Shown: positions 1 to 8,889 of the stretch, in pieces
Layout of the letters: the number at the start of each line of letters is the position of its first letter
Position numbering within the stretch: the first letter of the stretch is position 1
Assembly (NCBI RefSeq): GCF_018687455.1
Contig: NZ_CP061291.1
Coordinates: 806,001-870,000, forward strand
Direction of reading: 5' to 3'
Length of the DNA: 64,000 bases
Source of the DNA: Polynucleobacter sp. TSB-Sco08W16
GTDB lineage: Bacteria > Pseudomonadota > Gammaproteobacteria > Burkholderiales > Burkholderiaceae
Notes under the pieces: generated by a model
The model's input: the letters and a program-made list of their open reading frames with translations, nothing else
Told to the model about the DNA's origin: nothing
The model's database searches: none
Made by a program: the position numbers and the translations under genes

Positions 1-1046
1 TTCGTAATGCACAGGACGCTTGGTTAGCGCAAATTCCACAAGACAAGATTCAATCTGCATCCCTCACGTTTGATGCATCACAAGTATCTTCTTTGGATGG
101 AGCAGGTATTGCATTTTTGATTGGCGTAGAAGAAGCGCAGCAGAAGGTGGGCGCGAATTTTTCTTTGATAGGGTTAGATTCTCGTTATGAGCCGATGCTC
201 CACGAATTTGATCCAATCACCAATTTATTTCCAACGCCAGCAGTTAAACCCAAAAGAAGTTTTGTGGTTAGTACCGGCATGGCTGCGCAGAACCTGATTG
301 ATGACACACGTGGACTGATTACATTTACAGGACACTTAGCGGCAGATTTATTTTGGTCCATTCGTCACATTAAACAAGTGCGTTGGGGCGATTTTGTTAA
401 TGCAGCCGTAGAGGCTGGTATCGCTGCTTTACCTATCGTAGGCCTCGTGGCATTTCTGATCGGTGTGATCTTGTCCTTCCAGGCGGCTATTGGCATGAAG
501 CAGTTCGGGGCCACCACTTTTGTAGGCCCCTTAGCTGCTCTAGGGATCGTACGTGAGATGGGACCTTTAATTACCGCAATCTTGCTCGCCGGTCGTTCAT
601 CTGCTGCTTTTGCTGCAGAAATTGGCACCATGACAGTCAATAACGAGGTTGATGCATTGGTAACGGGCGGTCTTAGTCCAATCCGTTTCTTAGTGGTTCC
701 ACGAGTGCTAGCTGGCATTTTGGTTGCGCCAATTCTGACGCTCTTTGCCGATATTGTGAGCATCATCGCTTCTATGTTCACGATGTTGATTTATGGCATC
801 CCATTTATTAATTTTTATAACGGCATGCTCAATGCGGTGGACGTTGAAGATATTTGCTCAGGTCTTATTAAGGCTACCTTATTTGGTATTGTGATTTCAG
901 CGATGGGTTGTCTACGTGGTATGCAAACCGGTACTGGTGCTGCAGCAGTAGGTATTTCTGCAACGCGCGCAGTAGTCAGTAGTATTGTGATGATCGTGTT
1001 GGTTGACGGTATCTTCGCCTTCATTTCTTATAAGACGGGTTTCTGA
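1..1046 (+). CDS. MCE/Mla-type ABC transporter permease with N-terminal STAS domain (5' partial)
   Basis: The reading frame is open from base 3 with no stop, so the gene starts left of the window. The first visible codons read as the end of a STAS (MlaB-like) domain, with a conserved SSLDGAGIAFL segment. A MlaE-family permease follows, with several membrane segments and the family-typical GPLAALGIVREMGPLITAILLAGRSS region split across two short blocks. In E. coli the STAS protein MlaB and permease MlaE are separate; here they are fused. The product should sit in the inner membrane and move phospholipid-like lipids with the ATPase whose ATG overlaps this stop codon (TGATG at 1044). A TTG at 93 in this frame is internal to the STAS domain and is not the start. 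The transport direction and lipid are unknown. Confidence 0.9.
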   Translation, partial: RNAQDAWLAQIPQDKIQSASLTFDASQVSSLDGAGIAFLIGVEEAQQKVGANFSLIGLDSRYEPMLHEFDPITNLFPTPAVKPKRSFVVSTGMAAQNLIDDTRGLITFTGHLAADLFWSIRHIKQVRWGDFVNAAVEAGIAALPIVGLVAFLIGVILSFQAAIGMKQFGATTFVGPLAALGIVREMGPLITAILLAGRSSAAFAAEIGTMTVNNEVDALVTGGLSPIRFLVVPRVLAGILVAPILTLFADIVSIIASMFTMLIYGIPFINFYNGMLNAVDVEDICSGLIKATLFGIVISAMGCLRGMQTGTGAAAVGISATRAVVSSIVMIVLVDGIFAFISYKTGF

Positions 1047-1831
1047 TGAATACACCAGTGACCGCACCAAGCGCTCCATACGCAATCGAAGTTAAAGACC
1101 TGACCGTAGGTTATGGATCGAATATTTTGATGAAGGATCTGAACTTTACTGTTAATAACGGAGAAATCTTTGTTATTTTGGGAGGCTCAGGTTGCGGTAA
1201 GTCCAGTCTTCTCAAAAATATCTTTGGCCTTTATCAACCCTTGTCAGGGGACGTGTTGATTGAGGGTCAAAACATCACTGCATCACAGGGTGCAGAGCGC
1301 CAAAAAATCATGACGAGCTTTGGGGTGATGTATCAGCAGGGCGCACTGTTTGGTTCTATGAACCTACTCGATAATGTGACATTGTTCATGCAGGAATACA
1401 CCCAACTCACTCAGAGCCAGATGAATCTGCTGGCCCGCTGCAAGCTCGACCTAGTTGGCTTGTTGCCTTATGAAACTTATATGCCGAGCGATATCAGTGG
1501 CGGTATGCAAAAGCGTGCAGCGATTGCAAGGGCGATGGCGCTGGATCCAAAAATTTTGTTCTTAGATGAGCCGTCTGCAGGTCTCGACCCTATTACCTCA
1601 GCAGATTTGGATCAAACCATTTTGGACTTATCTAAAAACCTCGGCATTACCTTTGTAATTGTTTCGCATGAGTTGGCCAGTATTTATACGATTGCCGATA
1701 AGGTGATTATGTTAGATAAAACCGCTAAGGGGATCATTGCAGAAGGTGACCCCAAAGTATTACGTGACACCAGCCCCGATCCTCGGGTGCGTCAATTCTT
1801 TAATCGCATTACGACTAAGGACGCAGCATGA
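1046..1831 (+). CDS. ABC transporter ATP-binding protein of the MCE/Mla system
   Basis: The 261-residue ATPase powers the adjacent permease. Visible motifs are Walker A (GGSGCGKSS, about residues 46-54), the ABC signature SGGMQKRA near 152, and Walker B ILFLDEPSAGLDP near 170, followed by the switch His in VIVSHELAS. This is the MlaF pattern. The start overlaps the permease stop and the end overlaps the next start (ATGA), so the four genes of this cluster are translationally coupled. It is assigned to the MCE family mainly from context, because MlaF-like ATPases resemble other importers. The exact symbol is left open because this cluster differs from E. coli mlaFEDCB in having an STAS fusion and a lipoprotein gene. 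Confidence 0.93.
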   Translation: MNTPVTAPSAPYAIEVKDLTVGYGSNILMKDLNFTVNNGEIFVILGGSGCGKSSLLKNIFGLYQPLSGDVLIEGQNITASQGAERQKIMTSFGVMYQQGALFGSMNLLDNVTLFMQEYTQLTQSQMNLLARCKLDLVGLLPYETYMPSDISGGMQKRAAIARAMALDPKILFLDEPSAGLDPITSADLDQTILDLSKNLGITFVIVSHELASIYTIADKVIMLDKTAKGIIAEGDPKVLRDTSPDPRVRQFFNRITTKDAA

Positions 1832-2760
1832 GTACTAACTCCAATCCTAATTATTTCCGCCTTGGCGCTTTTGTGCTTGCCGCAATCGGTGTCTTGATCG
1901 CGGTAATTTTGATCTTTGGTTCAGGCCAGCTATTCAAAAAATCCTTCATGATCGAAACCTATATTAAGCAATCGGTCACGGGATTGGATACGGGTGCTAC
2001 AGTCCGATTTAGAGGAGTCAAAATTGGTCAGGTGACCCAGATTGGCTTGTCGGGCGACATCTACGAGCAAGACGTACCTTTTCAAGATCGCCGTCAGTAT
2101 GTAGTGGTGCGGATGCAGATTATGGGTGAAACTGTTAATGAAGACCTGATTAAAGAATTTGTTAAGAACAATCTTCGCGCACAGGTGAAGTCTCAAGGCA
2201 TTACAGGTGTCAACTATATTGAATTTAACTTTACCCCTGTCGCGCAAACCTATCCACCTCTACCCTATGATTGGAAGTCAAAATATCCTGTTATTCCTTC
2301 CTTGCCTAATCAAGCCGACCAAATTATTGAAGGCATCCAGAAGCTGATCGATGGCTTAAACCAGGTCAATATAGATGGGACACAGAAAAAATTTGACACG
2401 CTGTTAACCAATCTCAATACGATGATGGCAGGCACAGGCAAGGATAACGATGGCTTGATTCAATCTGTTAAGCAGATGAATATCATCATGGAGCGCATCG
2501 CGAAAGTGACAGATAAAGATGAGCTCAATGTACTAATGCGTGAGTTGGTTGGTTCAATGGTCGCTTTACGCCAAACCATTACCAGTATGCAGGGCGATAC
2601 CCAATTCACGGTTGAGAATCTGAAGCAGACCGCAGAGCAGTTAAATGAGTTCACTCGAATTGCTAGCCAATCACCGTCTAGCTTGATTTGGGGTGAGGTG
2701 CCAGCAAAAATTACGCTGCCTATGAATGGTATTCAAGCTCAGTCAGGAGCTGCTAAATGA
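1828..2760 (+). CDS. MCE-domain (MlaD-family) substrate-binding protein
   Basis: The protein has 310 residues. An N-terminal membrane anchor (about 10-32, rich in A, V, I and L) is followed by one MCE domain at about 37-120. The rest is long, polar and predicted helical from composition, with repeated Met/Leu/Gln heptad-like spacing between about 165 and 285. Known MCE proteins form hexameric periplasmic rings; a long C-terminal helix can form a needle or tunnel towards the outer membrane. E. coli MlaD (about 183 residues) lacks so long a tail. ATGA overlaps on both sides place it firmly in the operon. The paired lipoprotein downstream fits a periplasm-spanning complex. The function is inferred from family and context. 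Confidence 0.9.
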   Translation: MSTNSNPNYFRLGAFVLAAIGVLIAVILIFGSGQLFKKSFMIETYIKQSVTGLDTGATVRFRGVKIGQVTQIGLSGDIYEQDVPFQDRRQYVVVRMQIMGETVNEDLIKEFVKNNLRAQVKSQGITGVNYIEFNFTPVAQTYPPLPYDWKSKYPVIPSLPNQADQIIEGIQKLIDGLNQVNIDGTQKKFDTLLTNLNTMMAGTGKDNDGLIQSVKQMNIIMERIAKVTDKDELNVLMRELVGSMVALRQTITSMQGDTQFTVENLKQTAEQLNEFTRIASQSPSSLIWGEVPAKITLPMNGIQAQSGAAK

Positions 2761-3383
2761 TCAAATTTGTTCTTGCATGCATTTTGGTAGTCGGTTTAGG
2801 CGCCTGTTCCTTACCAACTCGTGGCCCTGTAACGCCAACTAGCTGGGTCGTTGCTCCACAACGTACTGGAGCTCCACTGAAAGAGCGTTCCGATTTTTGG
2901 CTTAAGGTTGGTGCAGTGAGTGTTGCGTCACCCTATGATGGTAAGTCTTTGGTGTATCGCCTCACAGATCAGCGATACGAAAAGGATTTTTATAACATTT
3001 ACTCAACGATTCCATCGGAGATGATCAGCAACTCTGAGCGTGAATGGTTCAATAAGGCCGGTATTTTTTCTGCAACAGTCGGTCAGAACACCAGCCTCTT
3101 TCCTTACTACACCCTACAAGCTACTGTGAATGAGTTTTACGGCGACTATCGCGTAAGGCCTGAAGCGGTTGTTAGTGTTGAGTTCTTTCTCACCGTTACC
3201 AACAGTGGAAAAAGCAATCCCTTGATTGGTGCAAATCGTTACACCAAACGCATTGCTCTCAAAGACAATACACCTGAGGCGCTTGTGTTGGGTCAGCAGC
3301 AAGCGCTTGCTGAAATCTTGAAGCAATATGAAGAGCAGCTTTACAAATATGCTGGCAATTTACCAAAACCAATGGGGCAGTAA
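2757..3383 (+). CDS. PqiC-like ABC-type transport auxiliary lipoprotein
   Basis: The 208-residue protein has a type II signal peptide with lipobox LGAC and lipidated Cys17. The remainder matches the ABC-type transport auxiliary lipoprotein family (PqiC/YmbA-like) in size and layout: a YRLTDQRYEKDFYNIY segment, then a Tyr- and Val-rich beta region and a final helix rich in Gln and Leu. Asp is absent at +2 (Ser), which favours outer-membrane sorting. PqiC-type proteins ring the outer-membrane end of MCE tunnels. It overlaps the MCE gene by ATGA and is the last clear member of the operon. Confidence 0.85.
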   Translation: MIKFVLACILVVGLGACSLPTRGPVTPTSWVVAPQRTGAPLKERSDFWLKVGAVSVASPYDGKSLVYRLTDQRYEKDFYNIYSTIPSEMISNSEREWFNKAGIFSATVGQNTSLFPYYTLQATVNEFYGDYRVRPEAVVSVEFFLTVTNSGKSNPLIGANRYTKRIALKDNTPEALVLGQQQALAEILKQYEEQLYKYAGNLPKPMGQ

Positions 3384-3384
3384 G

Positions 3385-4383
3385 TTGAACAAACGTATTT
3401 CATTCAAATCTATTTTTAATCATTTTGTTCCTTTTGCTTTTTTGATATTAGGCTCGGGATTGAGCCTTTCAGTTCAAGCAGATGGCTTTCCCAATAAACC
3501 GATACGCTTGGTTGTACCATTTGCGCCGGGGGGAAGCACGGACATCATTGCCCGCGCAGTAGGGGATGCATTGGGTCGGCAGCTAGGTCAACCTGTCATT
3601 GTTGATAACAAGGCAGGTGGCGGGGGTTCTGTTGGTGCTTTAGAGGTGATGCGCGCTCCCAAGGATGGTTACACCATCGGCATGGCAACCGTCTCGACAA
3701 CTGCTGCAAATCCTGCGATCAACCCTAAGATAGGCTACGACCCAATTACGGATTTCACGGCCATTAGTAATATTGCCGCCACTCCAAACATCATCGCTGT
3801 AAACCCGTCCTTTCCTGCAAAAGATTTCAAAACCTTTATGGCAGTGTTAAAGGCTAATCCCGGTAAGTATTCTTACTCAAGCTCCGGTACAGGGGGCATT
3901 GGCCATCTCCAAACAGAGCTATTTAAAAGCTTAACTGGTGTATTTATCGTCCACATTCCTTACCGTGGAGCAGGTCCTGCATTGGCCGATACCGTTGGCG
4001 GTCAAGTCTCGATGATTTTCGATAACTTGCCTTCTTCATTTCCATTTATCAAAGATGGCAAGCTTGTACCAATAGTGATTGCTGCGCCTAAGCGCTTAGC
4101 GCAACTTCCAAATGTGCCTACATTTACAGAGGTTGGTTTAGCTCCCGTTAACCGCATGGCTTACTACGGATTTTTAGGCCCCGCTGGCATGCCTAAAGAT
4201 ATCGTTGACAAATACTATGCTGCACTCAAGGTGGTGGTGAATGATCCCGCTGTCAAAAAGCGAATTGAAGACACGGGCTCTTTGATTAACGTGAATGGAC
4301 CAGAGGCTTTTTCAAAAGAAATTAAAGCTGAATACGCGGTTTATAAAGAAGTGGTTGCTAAGCAAAAATTAGTTTTAGATTAA
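3385..4383 (+). CDS. Bug-family (tripartite tricarboxylate transporter) periplasmic binding protein
   Basis: The start is a TTG at 3385 just after the previous stop. It gives a clean signal peptide ending SVQA before DGFPNKP, whereas longer in-frame starts back to 3328 would lie inside the lipoprotein gene. The mature protein begins with the Bug hallmark FPNKPIRLVVPFAPGG and continues with GRQLGQPVIVDNKAGGGG and the later YSSSGTGG and HIPYRGAGPA blocks. Bug proteins bind small carboxylates or other metabolites for TctAB-type permeases, but no tctA or tctB is near. Such orphan receptors are strongly expanded in Burkholderiales. The ligand cannot be read from sequence. Confidence 0.88.
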   Translation: MNKRISFKSIFNHFVPFAFLILGSGLSLSVQADGFPNKPIRLVVPFAPGGSTDIIARAVGDALGRQLGQPVIVDNKAGGGGSVGALEVMRAPKDGYTIGMATVSTTAANPAINPKIGYDPITDFTAISNIAATPNIIAVNPSFPAKDFKTFMAVLKANPGKYSYSSSGTGGIGHLQTELFKSLTGVFIVHIPYRGAGPALADTVGGQVSMIFDNLPSSFPFIKDGKLVPIVIAAPKRLAQLPNVPTFTEVGLAPVNRMAYYGFLGPAGMPKDIVDKYYAALKVVVNDPAVKKRIEDTGSLINVNGPEAFSKEIKAEYAVYKEVVAKQKLVLD

Positions 4384-4437
4384 TAAGCAACTCACGAATA
4401 GCCAAAGTAAAAATAAAACATTATTAGTGGGGGCAGT

Positions 4438-5223
4438 ATGGATTTAGGTATCAAGGGTAAAGTGGCTTTAGTGTTGGCGTCTAGCCGAGGCTTGGGTCAA
4501 GCAATGGCGGTCTCTCTCGCGCGTGAGGGTGTCAAGGTTGCTGTTACTGGACGCAATCCAGAGGGTTTGCAAAAGTCCGTTGAGTTGATTCAAGCAGCAG
4601 GCGGCGTTGCGTTAGCGTTGAGCTGGGACTTATCGGATGCATCCGTTATTGATGGCCTAGTTTCTCAAGTTGAGAAAGAGCTGGGACCGATTGATATTCT
4701 GATTAACAATACAGGTGGACCTCCGCCGACTCCAGCAGCTGGACAAGATCCTGCTCTTTGGCAAAAGAGTTTTAATGACATGGTCTTATCCTTGATTGCC
4801 ATTACAGATCGAGTTTTACCTGGCATGCGTCAACGTAAGTGGGGTCGCATTATTACGAGTACCACTTCTGGTGCGATTGCCCCGATTAAAAACTTAGCTA
4901 TTTCGAATACATTGCGTGCCGCTTTATTGGCATGGTCAAAGACTCTGGCTGCAGAAGTTGCTGCTGAGGGCGTAACTGTGAACATCATCATGCCTGGTCG
5001 TGTCGCTACTGATCGTTTGCGTCAGCTAGATGAAGCCAGGGCTAAGCGTGAGAACACTAGCTACGAGGAAGTTGTGAAAGCGAGTTTGCGTCAAATCCCA
5101 GCAGGACGTTACGGCGATCCCCAGGAATACGGTGATGCCGCAGCGTTTTTAGCTAGTCAGAATGCTTCTTTTATCACTGGCACTGTCATGCGCATTGATG
5201 GCGGCCAGATACAGGCAATTTGA
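4438..5223 (+). CDS. Atypical short-chain dehydrogenase/reductase (SDR)
   Basis: The 261-residue protein has a Rossmann fold typical of SDRs. The dinucleotide motif is degenerate (ASSRGLG, residues 14-20), NNTGGPPP at 90-97 replaces the usual NNAG, and the C-terminal IDGG is present. The active-site Ser region is visible (TSTTSG, 140-145). Where classic SDRs have Tyr-x3-Lys, this protein reads Ser156 and Arg160 by alignment on the following Ala-Ala-Leu. It may therefore belong to a divergent or non-catalytic SDR branch. The ATG at 4438 follows a strong GGGGGCAG ribosome-binding stretch. It is annotated broadly in databases as SDR or 3-oxoacyl-ACP reductase-like; substrate unknown. Confidence 0.85.
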   Translation: MDLGIKGKVALVLASSRGLGQAMAVSLAREGVKVAVTGRNPEGLQKSVELIQAAGGVALALSWDLSDASVIDGLVSQVEKELGPIDILINNTGGPPPTPAAGQDPALWQKSFNDMVLSLIAITDRVLPGMRQRKWGRIITSTTSGAIAPIKNLAISNTLRAALLAWSKTLAAEVAAEGVTVNIIMPGRVATDRLRQLDEARAKRENTSYEEVVKASLRQIPAGRYGDPQEYGDAAAFLASQNASFITGTVMRIDGGQIQAI

Positions 5224-7697
5224 TCCATCTTCTATCTAGCCTTATTCAAGGCTTGAAGCAAGACCTTCGCTCCAAGGAGTTAAGGTGGTTGTTGGTGGCG
5301 TTAATTTTATCGGTCAGCGCTTTAACCAGCGTGAGTTTTCTGGCTGATCGCATGCATCGGGCTTTTGAATTTGATGCGCGCCAACTTTTAGCTTCGGATC
5401 TTTTAATTGTTGCGGATCAGCCGATTCCTGAAGTTTTTCTTCAGGAGGCACAAAGCCAACAACTCCGGACTGCCCAAACAGTGGTATTTCCGAGTATGAC
5501 TAGTAGTGGTGAACAGAGCAAGCTATCTTCAGTAAAGGCTGTTAGCTCTACCTATCCTTTAAGGGGCTCACTGCAGGTTGAGCCGCCACCGAATATTGCA
5601 TCGGGACCTATTAGCGGCTCTGTCTGGGTCGATCCAGCGCTGTTAACAAATCTACATACCCATCTAGGCGACTCTTTACGGCTTGGCGATCATCAGTTTG
5701 TAATTTCTGGTGTTTTAATGCGCGAGCTTGATCGCGGCGCTGGTTTTATGAACTTTGCACCACGAGTCATGATGTCTTTAGATGACCTAGAGTCCACCGG
5801 TCTGATCGGTCCTGGGAGTCGGGTGACGTATCGATTGTTGTTGGCTGGTAGCGATGAGCAAATAAGGCTTTATCAGAAGTGGGCTGCAAACTATATTGAT
5901 GCTCAAAAGTTACGCGGTGTGCGGATTGAGACTTTGGAAAATGCACAACCCATGATGCGCAAAACACTCGAACGGGCAGAGCAATTTTTATCGCTCATTG
6001 CATTGCTCACTGCCATGATTGCAGCTGTAGCGATATCTTTGTCGGCGCGACGCTATATGATCGGTCAAGCCGATTCCTGTGCGGCACTGAAGTGTTTCGG
6101 CGCTACAAGTGCTACGATTTTAAAAAAACAAATGAAAACGTTGTTGGCACTAGGACTATTTGCTGCGCTAGTGGGTTCTGGTTTGGGTTATTTAGTTCAA
6201 GAGCTGCTTACTAGGCTATTAGGCAGCTTGATGGTGGGTAATTTACCGGGCATTTCAGTACAGCCAGTGTTATGGAGTGTCCTGTTTACATGGTTCTTAT
6301 TGCTGGGATTTGCTGGGGCGCCCATCATGGGCTTGGCTAAGGTTTCACCCATGCGCTTAATTCGGAAAGAGTTTGAAATTACGAAGCTTGCCTCTATGTG
6401 GGTTGCCATCCTTGGTTTGCTAAGCTGTGCGGTTCTTATTTGGGTTGCGGCGCGCGATGCAAAATTGGCGCTTTGGGTTGGTTTGAGCTTTGCAGGAGCT
6501 ATTTTCATTTTCTCGATAGCTGCCCGTTTGGTTTTATGGCTTCTCTCAAATATCAATACCCAACACTTTGCACTGCGTTTTACGATTACGGCAATGGGCC
6601 GTAGATCTGCCTTTGCGGTAATGCAAATTACTGCCTTGGGAATTGCCTTAATGGCCATCCTGCTTATTCTTCTCTTGCGCCAGGATTTGCTCAGTACTTG
6701 GCAAGGCAATATTCCAGCTAATGCTCCGAATCGCTTCATGATTAATATTCAGGGCGATCAGAAGACGGCTATTGCGCAAGCGCTTGAAGCGGGCGGAGTA
6801 TCTAAACCAGATTTTTATCCCATGGTGAGAGGGCGTCTTATTGCTGTGAATGGCTTAGATGTATCGCCGGCAGATTTTTCAGAAGAAAATGCCAAGCGCC
6901 TCATCGATCGTGAATTCAATTTGTCTTATACAGAGCAGTTGCCATTAGGTAATCGAATTGTGTCCGGCCAATGGATTGCCGGTGATAGCCCACAAATCTC
7001 CATGGAAACTGGGATTGCCAAAACCTTAAAACTCAAACTTGGCGATCAAATCACCTTTGAAGTGGCAGGTGAGAAGGTGGTTGCCCCTATTACTTCTTTG
7101 CGTAAGCTTGATTGGGGCTCAATGCGTGTGAACTTTTTTGTCATCATGCCGCCATCGCAATTAGCTGGAATGCCACAATCGTGGATTACTTCGTATTACC
7201 AAGACCCCGCAAAAGAATCTATGGATTTTCAGCTTAGCCAGGCCAATCCCAATCTAACAATCGTTGATGTATCGGCATCCTTGCAACAAATTCAGGAGGT
7301 ACTGAATAAATTATCTGCCGCACTTGGCCTCTTATTTGCCTTTACTGTGATTGCAGCAATCTTGGTGTTGATTGCAGCAATTGCAGCAACTCAAGATGAG
7401 CGCTTCAGAAATGCTGCTCTTTTAAAAGCTATGGGTGCATCCCGTACAGTGTTATCGCAAATAGCCCGCACTGAGTTACTCATCATTGGCTTTGCTGCTG
7501 GCTTGTTAGCGGGTGTGGCAGCCGGCGCTGCTGCTTGGGCGCTCGGACGCTACGTTATGGATATTGAATTTAATGCCTTTGCGGAGGCTATCTTGATGGG
7601 TGTTACTTTCGGGGTAGTTGCATCTCTTACAGCGGGCTATCGCTTTCAGAATCGAATTCAAGGCGCTACGGCAGTTGAATGTTTGCGTGAGGCCTAA
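5220..7697 (+). CDS. FtsX-like/YbbP-type ABC transporter permease
   Basis: The 825-residue membrane protein has an N-terminal membrane segment, a large periplasmic domain, then groups of membrane helices around 250-275, 305-330, 350-370 and 395-480, and a last FtsX domain near 700-815. This two-FtsX-domain layout matches YbbP and other MacB-superfamily permeases. The likely start is TTG at 5220, overlapping the SDR stop; no upstream in-frame start fits better. E. coli ybbP follows the ATPase gene ybbA, but no ATPase is adjacent here. The role is likely lipid or lipoprotein handling or export by family analogy, unproven. Confidence 0.85.
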   Translation: MIHLLSSLIQGLKQDLRSKELRWLLVALILSVSALTSVSFLADRMHRAFEFDARQLLASDLLIVADQPIPEVFLQEAQSQQLRTAQTVVFPSMTSSGEQSKLSSVKAVSSTYPLRGSLQVEPPPNIASGPISGSVWVDPALLTNLHTHLGDSLRLGDHQFVISGVLMRELDRGAGFMNFAPRVMMSLDDLESTGLIGPGSRVTYRLLLAGSDEQIRLYQKWAANYIDAQKLRGVRIETLENAQPMMRKTLERAEQFLSLIALLTAMIAAVAISLSARRYMIGQADSCAALKCFGATSATILKKQMKTLLALGLFAALVGSGLGYLVQELLTRLLGSLMVGNLPGISVQPVLWSVLFTWFLLLGFAGAPIMGLAKVSPMRLIRKEFEITKLASMWVAILGLLSCAVLIWVAARDAKLALWVGLSFAGAIFIFSIAARLVLWLLSNINTQHFALRFTITAMGRRSAFAVMQITALGIALMAILLILLLRQDLLSTWQGNIPANAPNRFMINIQGDQKTAIAQALEAGGVSKPDFYPMVRGRLIAVNGLDVSPADFSEENAKRLIDREFNLSYTEQLPLGNRIVSGQWIAGDSPQISMETGIAKTLKLKLGDQITFEVAGEKVVAPITSLRKLDWGSMRVNFFVIMPPSQLAGMPQSWITSYYQDPAKESMDFQLSQANPNLTIVDVSASLQQIQEVLNKLSAALGLLFAFTVIAAILVLIAAIAATQDERFRNAALLKAMGASRTVLSQIARTELLIIGFAAGLLAGVAAGAAAWALGRYVMDIEFNAFAEAILMGVTFGVVASLTAGYRFQNRIQGATAVECLREA

Positions 7698-7700
7698 AAG

Positions 7701-7728
7701 CCTAAGAGAGTTTCACTAAGCTCTTAGG
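7701..7728 (-). terminator. Hairpin between convergent genes, possible weak terminator
   Basis: CCTAAGAG (7701-7708) pairs perfectly with CTCTTAGG (7721-7728) around a 12-base loop. On the minus strand the stem is followed by CTTTTAGG, a short T run, so it may end the RDD-gene transcript. It overlaps the last codons of that gene. Confidence 0.35.
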
Positions 7729-8238
7729 TAGCTCGACCAGTCTCGAGCCAGCAAGGCGGTCTGGCAAGCTTTGACGAAGCCCAGATTCTCTACGATCGAG
7801 ATAAATGCTTAAGGGCCAAATAAACAGAGCGACAGTGAAGATCATCTCAATAATCTGCCACTTTTCTAAGTGAAAAATCCATTGCAATAGCACGCATGGC
7901 GCAAGCCAGAGCGAGCCATAGATATAACGCCTCATTGCTTGAGGTCTCGTCAAATTAAATCCATTGCTAGCAATCAAACGAATGCGCCACGTTTGCATGG
8001 CTAATGTTTGACCAGACTTAGTCCAATACCAAACAAAGTAAACGCCTAGGACAAGATAAAGATATAGGAAGGAGAGCCAGCTAGGCAGCGCTATTCCAAA
8101 CATCATGCCTAATAGCAAGTTTGGCACTAAAAATGTGAGGGCAATAACACCGAGCAGAACCAGTTGTTCATAAAGGCAGCAAGAGACCCGACGCCAAAAA
8201 TTTGGAGCAGGTAATACATTGAGTTCAGTAGGCGTCAT
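7702..8238 (-). CDS. RDD family membrane protein
   Basis: About 178 residues from the ATG at 8238; an upstream TTG at 8265, overlapping the preceding stop as TTGA, would add nine Cys/Ser-rich residues. Neither start has a good Shine-Dalgarno. Three or four hydrophobic segments are visible. RDD features include the early Arg-Arg in FWRRVSC and a WYWTKSGQTLAMQTWRIRL block with the conserved Gly-Gln-Thr and Arg. RDD proteins are small inner-membrane proteins of mostly unknown function, some linked to ion transport or stress. It is the last gene of the minus-strand sigma-factor cluster. Confidence 0.82.
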   Translation of the reverse strand: MTPTELNVLPAPNFWRRVSCCLYEQLVLLGVIALTFLVPNLLLGMMFGIALPSWLSFLYLYLVLGVYFVWYWTKSGQTLAMQTWRIRLIASNGFNLTRPQAMRRYIYGSLWLAPCVLLQWIFHLEKWQIIEMIFTVALFIWPLSIYLDRRESGLRQSLPDRLAGSRLVELPKSLVKLS

Positions 8239-8261
8239 TAATAAACTAGAACAACAACAGC

Positions 8262-8876
8262 TCAATACACTTCTGAGCTGGGGGGCGTAGGCGACGTAGG
8301 CTCAGGAACCACAGCCCTGGGTCTTGGCGCTGGAGGGGGTGGGGTGGTGTCTTGTTTAATAGTGTGTTGCTGAAGGGTGGGCGCATTGATGGCATTCGGT
8401 TTTTTCTTGGCCTCCATCTCGGCTAATTTTTTCTTCTGCTCGTCACTCAGCTTTTGATATGCACTCCAAGCCTCTGCCTTTTTCTCAGCAGGAAACTTGA
8501 GGCTAATTAAATAATTTTCACGTGCAATGCGACGATCTTTTTGAGAGAGATTAGACCAACTGGCCATGCGAGATTGCAGGCGCTCTTGATCGGTTGCGCT
8601 CATCTTCGGGTAGATGTTGGCGACATAGATCCATTTCTTGCGACTGTCTGGAAGCATGTAGTCCCAGTCACTCTCTAGGGGAGCGAGGACCTTTTGCTGC
8701 GAAGGGTTTAGGCCTTCCCAAGTCCCATCTGGCGTCTTGGCGGGTATGGCGGCGGACTTGCCGTGAGATCCGCTAGGCGCAGTTTGCGCCTTAGCTGTTG
8801 GAGCAAAAATTAAAAAGATGCCCACTACCATCGCCAAAAAGGCGCTAGAAGTAGAGGACATCATTTTTTGCTGCAT
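8262..8876 (-). CDS. DUF3106 domain secreted protein
   Basis: Starting at the ATG at 8876 gives a standard signal peptide (hydrophobic core AFLAMVVGIFLIFAP, cleavage after AKA) and about 204 residues. Longer starts up to 8945 would run into the DUF3619 gene. The mature part has DUF3106 hallmarks: WEGLNPSQQKVLAPL, repeated Trp plus Leu-Ser helices, then a KKK-rich helix and a Pro-rich tail. It resembles a periplasmic helical protein of the LTXXQ/CpxP style, but that similarity is only an impression. It sits between the membrane partner of the sigma factor and the RDD gene, so it is probably part of an envelope-sensing operon. Confidence 0.82.
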   Translation of the reverse strand: MQQKMMSSTSSAFLAMVVGIFLIFAPTAKAQTAPSGSHGKSAAIPAKTPDGTWEGLNPSQQKVLAPLESDWDYMLPDSRKKWIYVANIYPKMSATDQERLQSRMASWSNLSQKDRRIARENYLISLKFPAEKKAEAWSAYQKLSDEQKKKLAEMEAKKKPNAINAPTLQQHTIKQDTTPPPPAPRPRAVVPEPTSPTPPSSEVY

Positions 8877-8889
8877 TGATCGTTTTAAG

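Noticed and set aside
93..95. TTG as the start of the first permease gene
   Set aside because: The frame is open to the left edge, and the codons before it continue a STAS domain.
7330..7400. Repeated GCAGCAAT stretch in the FtsX-like gene
   Set aside because: It encodes an Ala/Ile-rich membrane helix and is explained by codon use.
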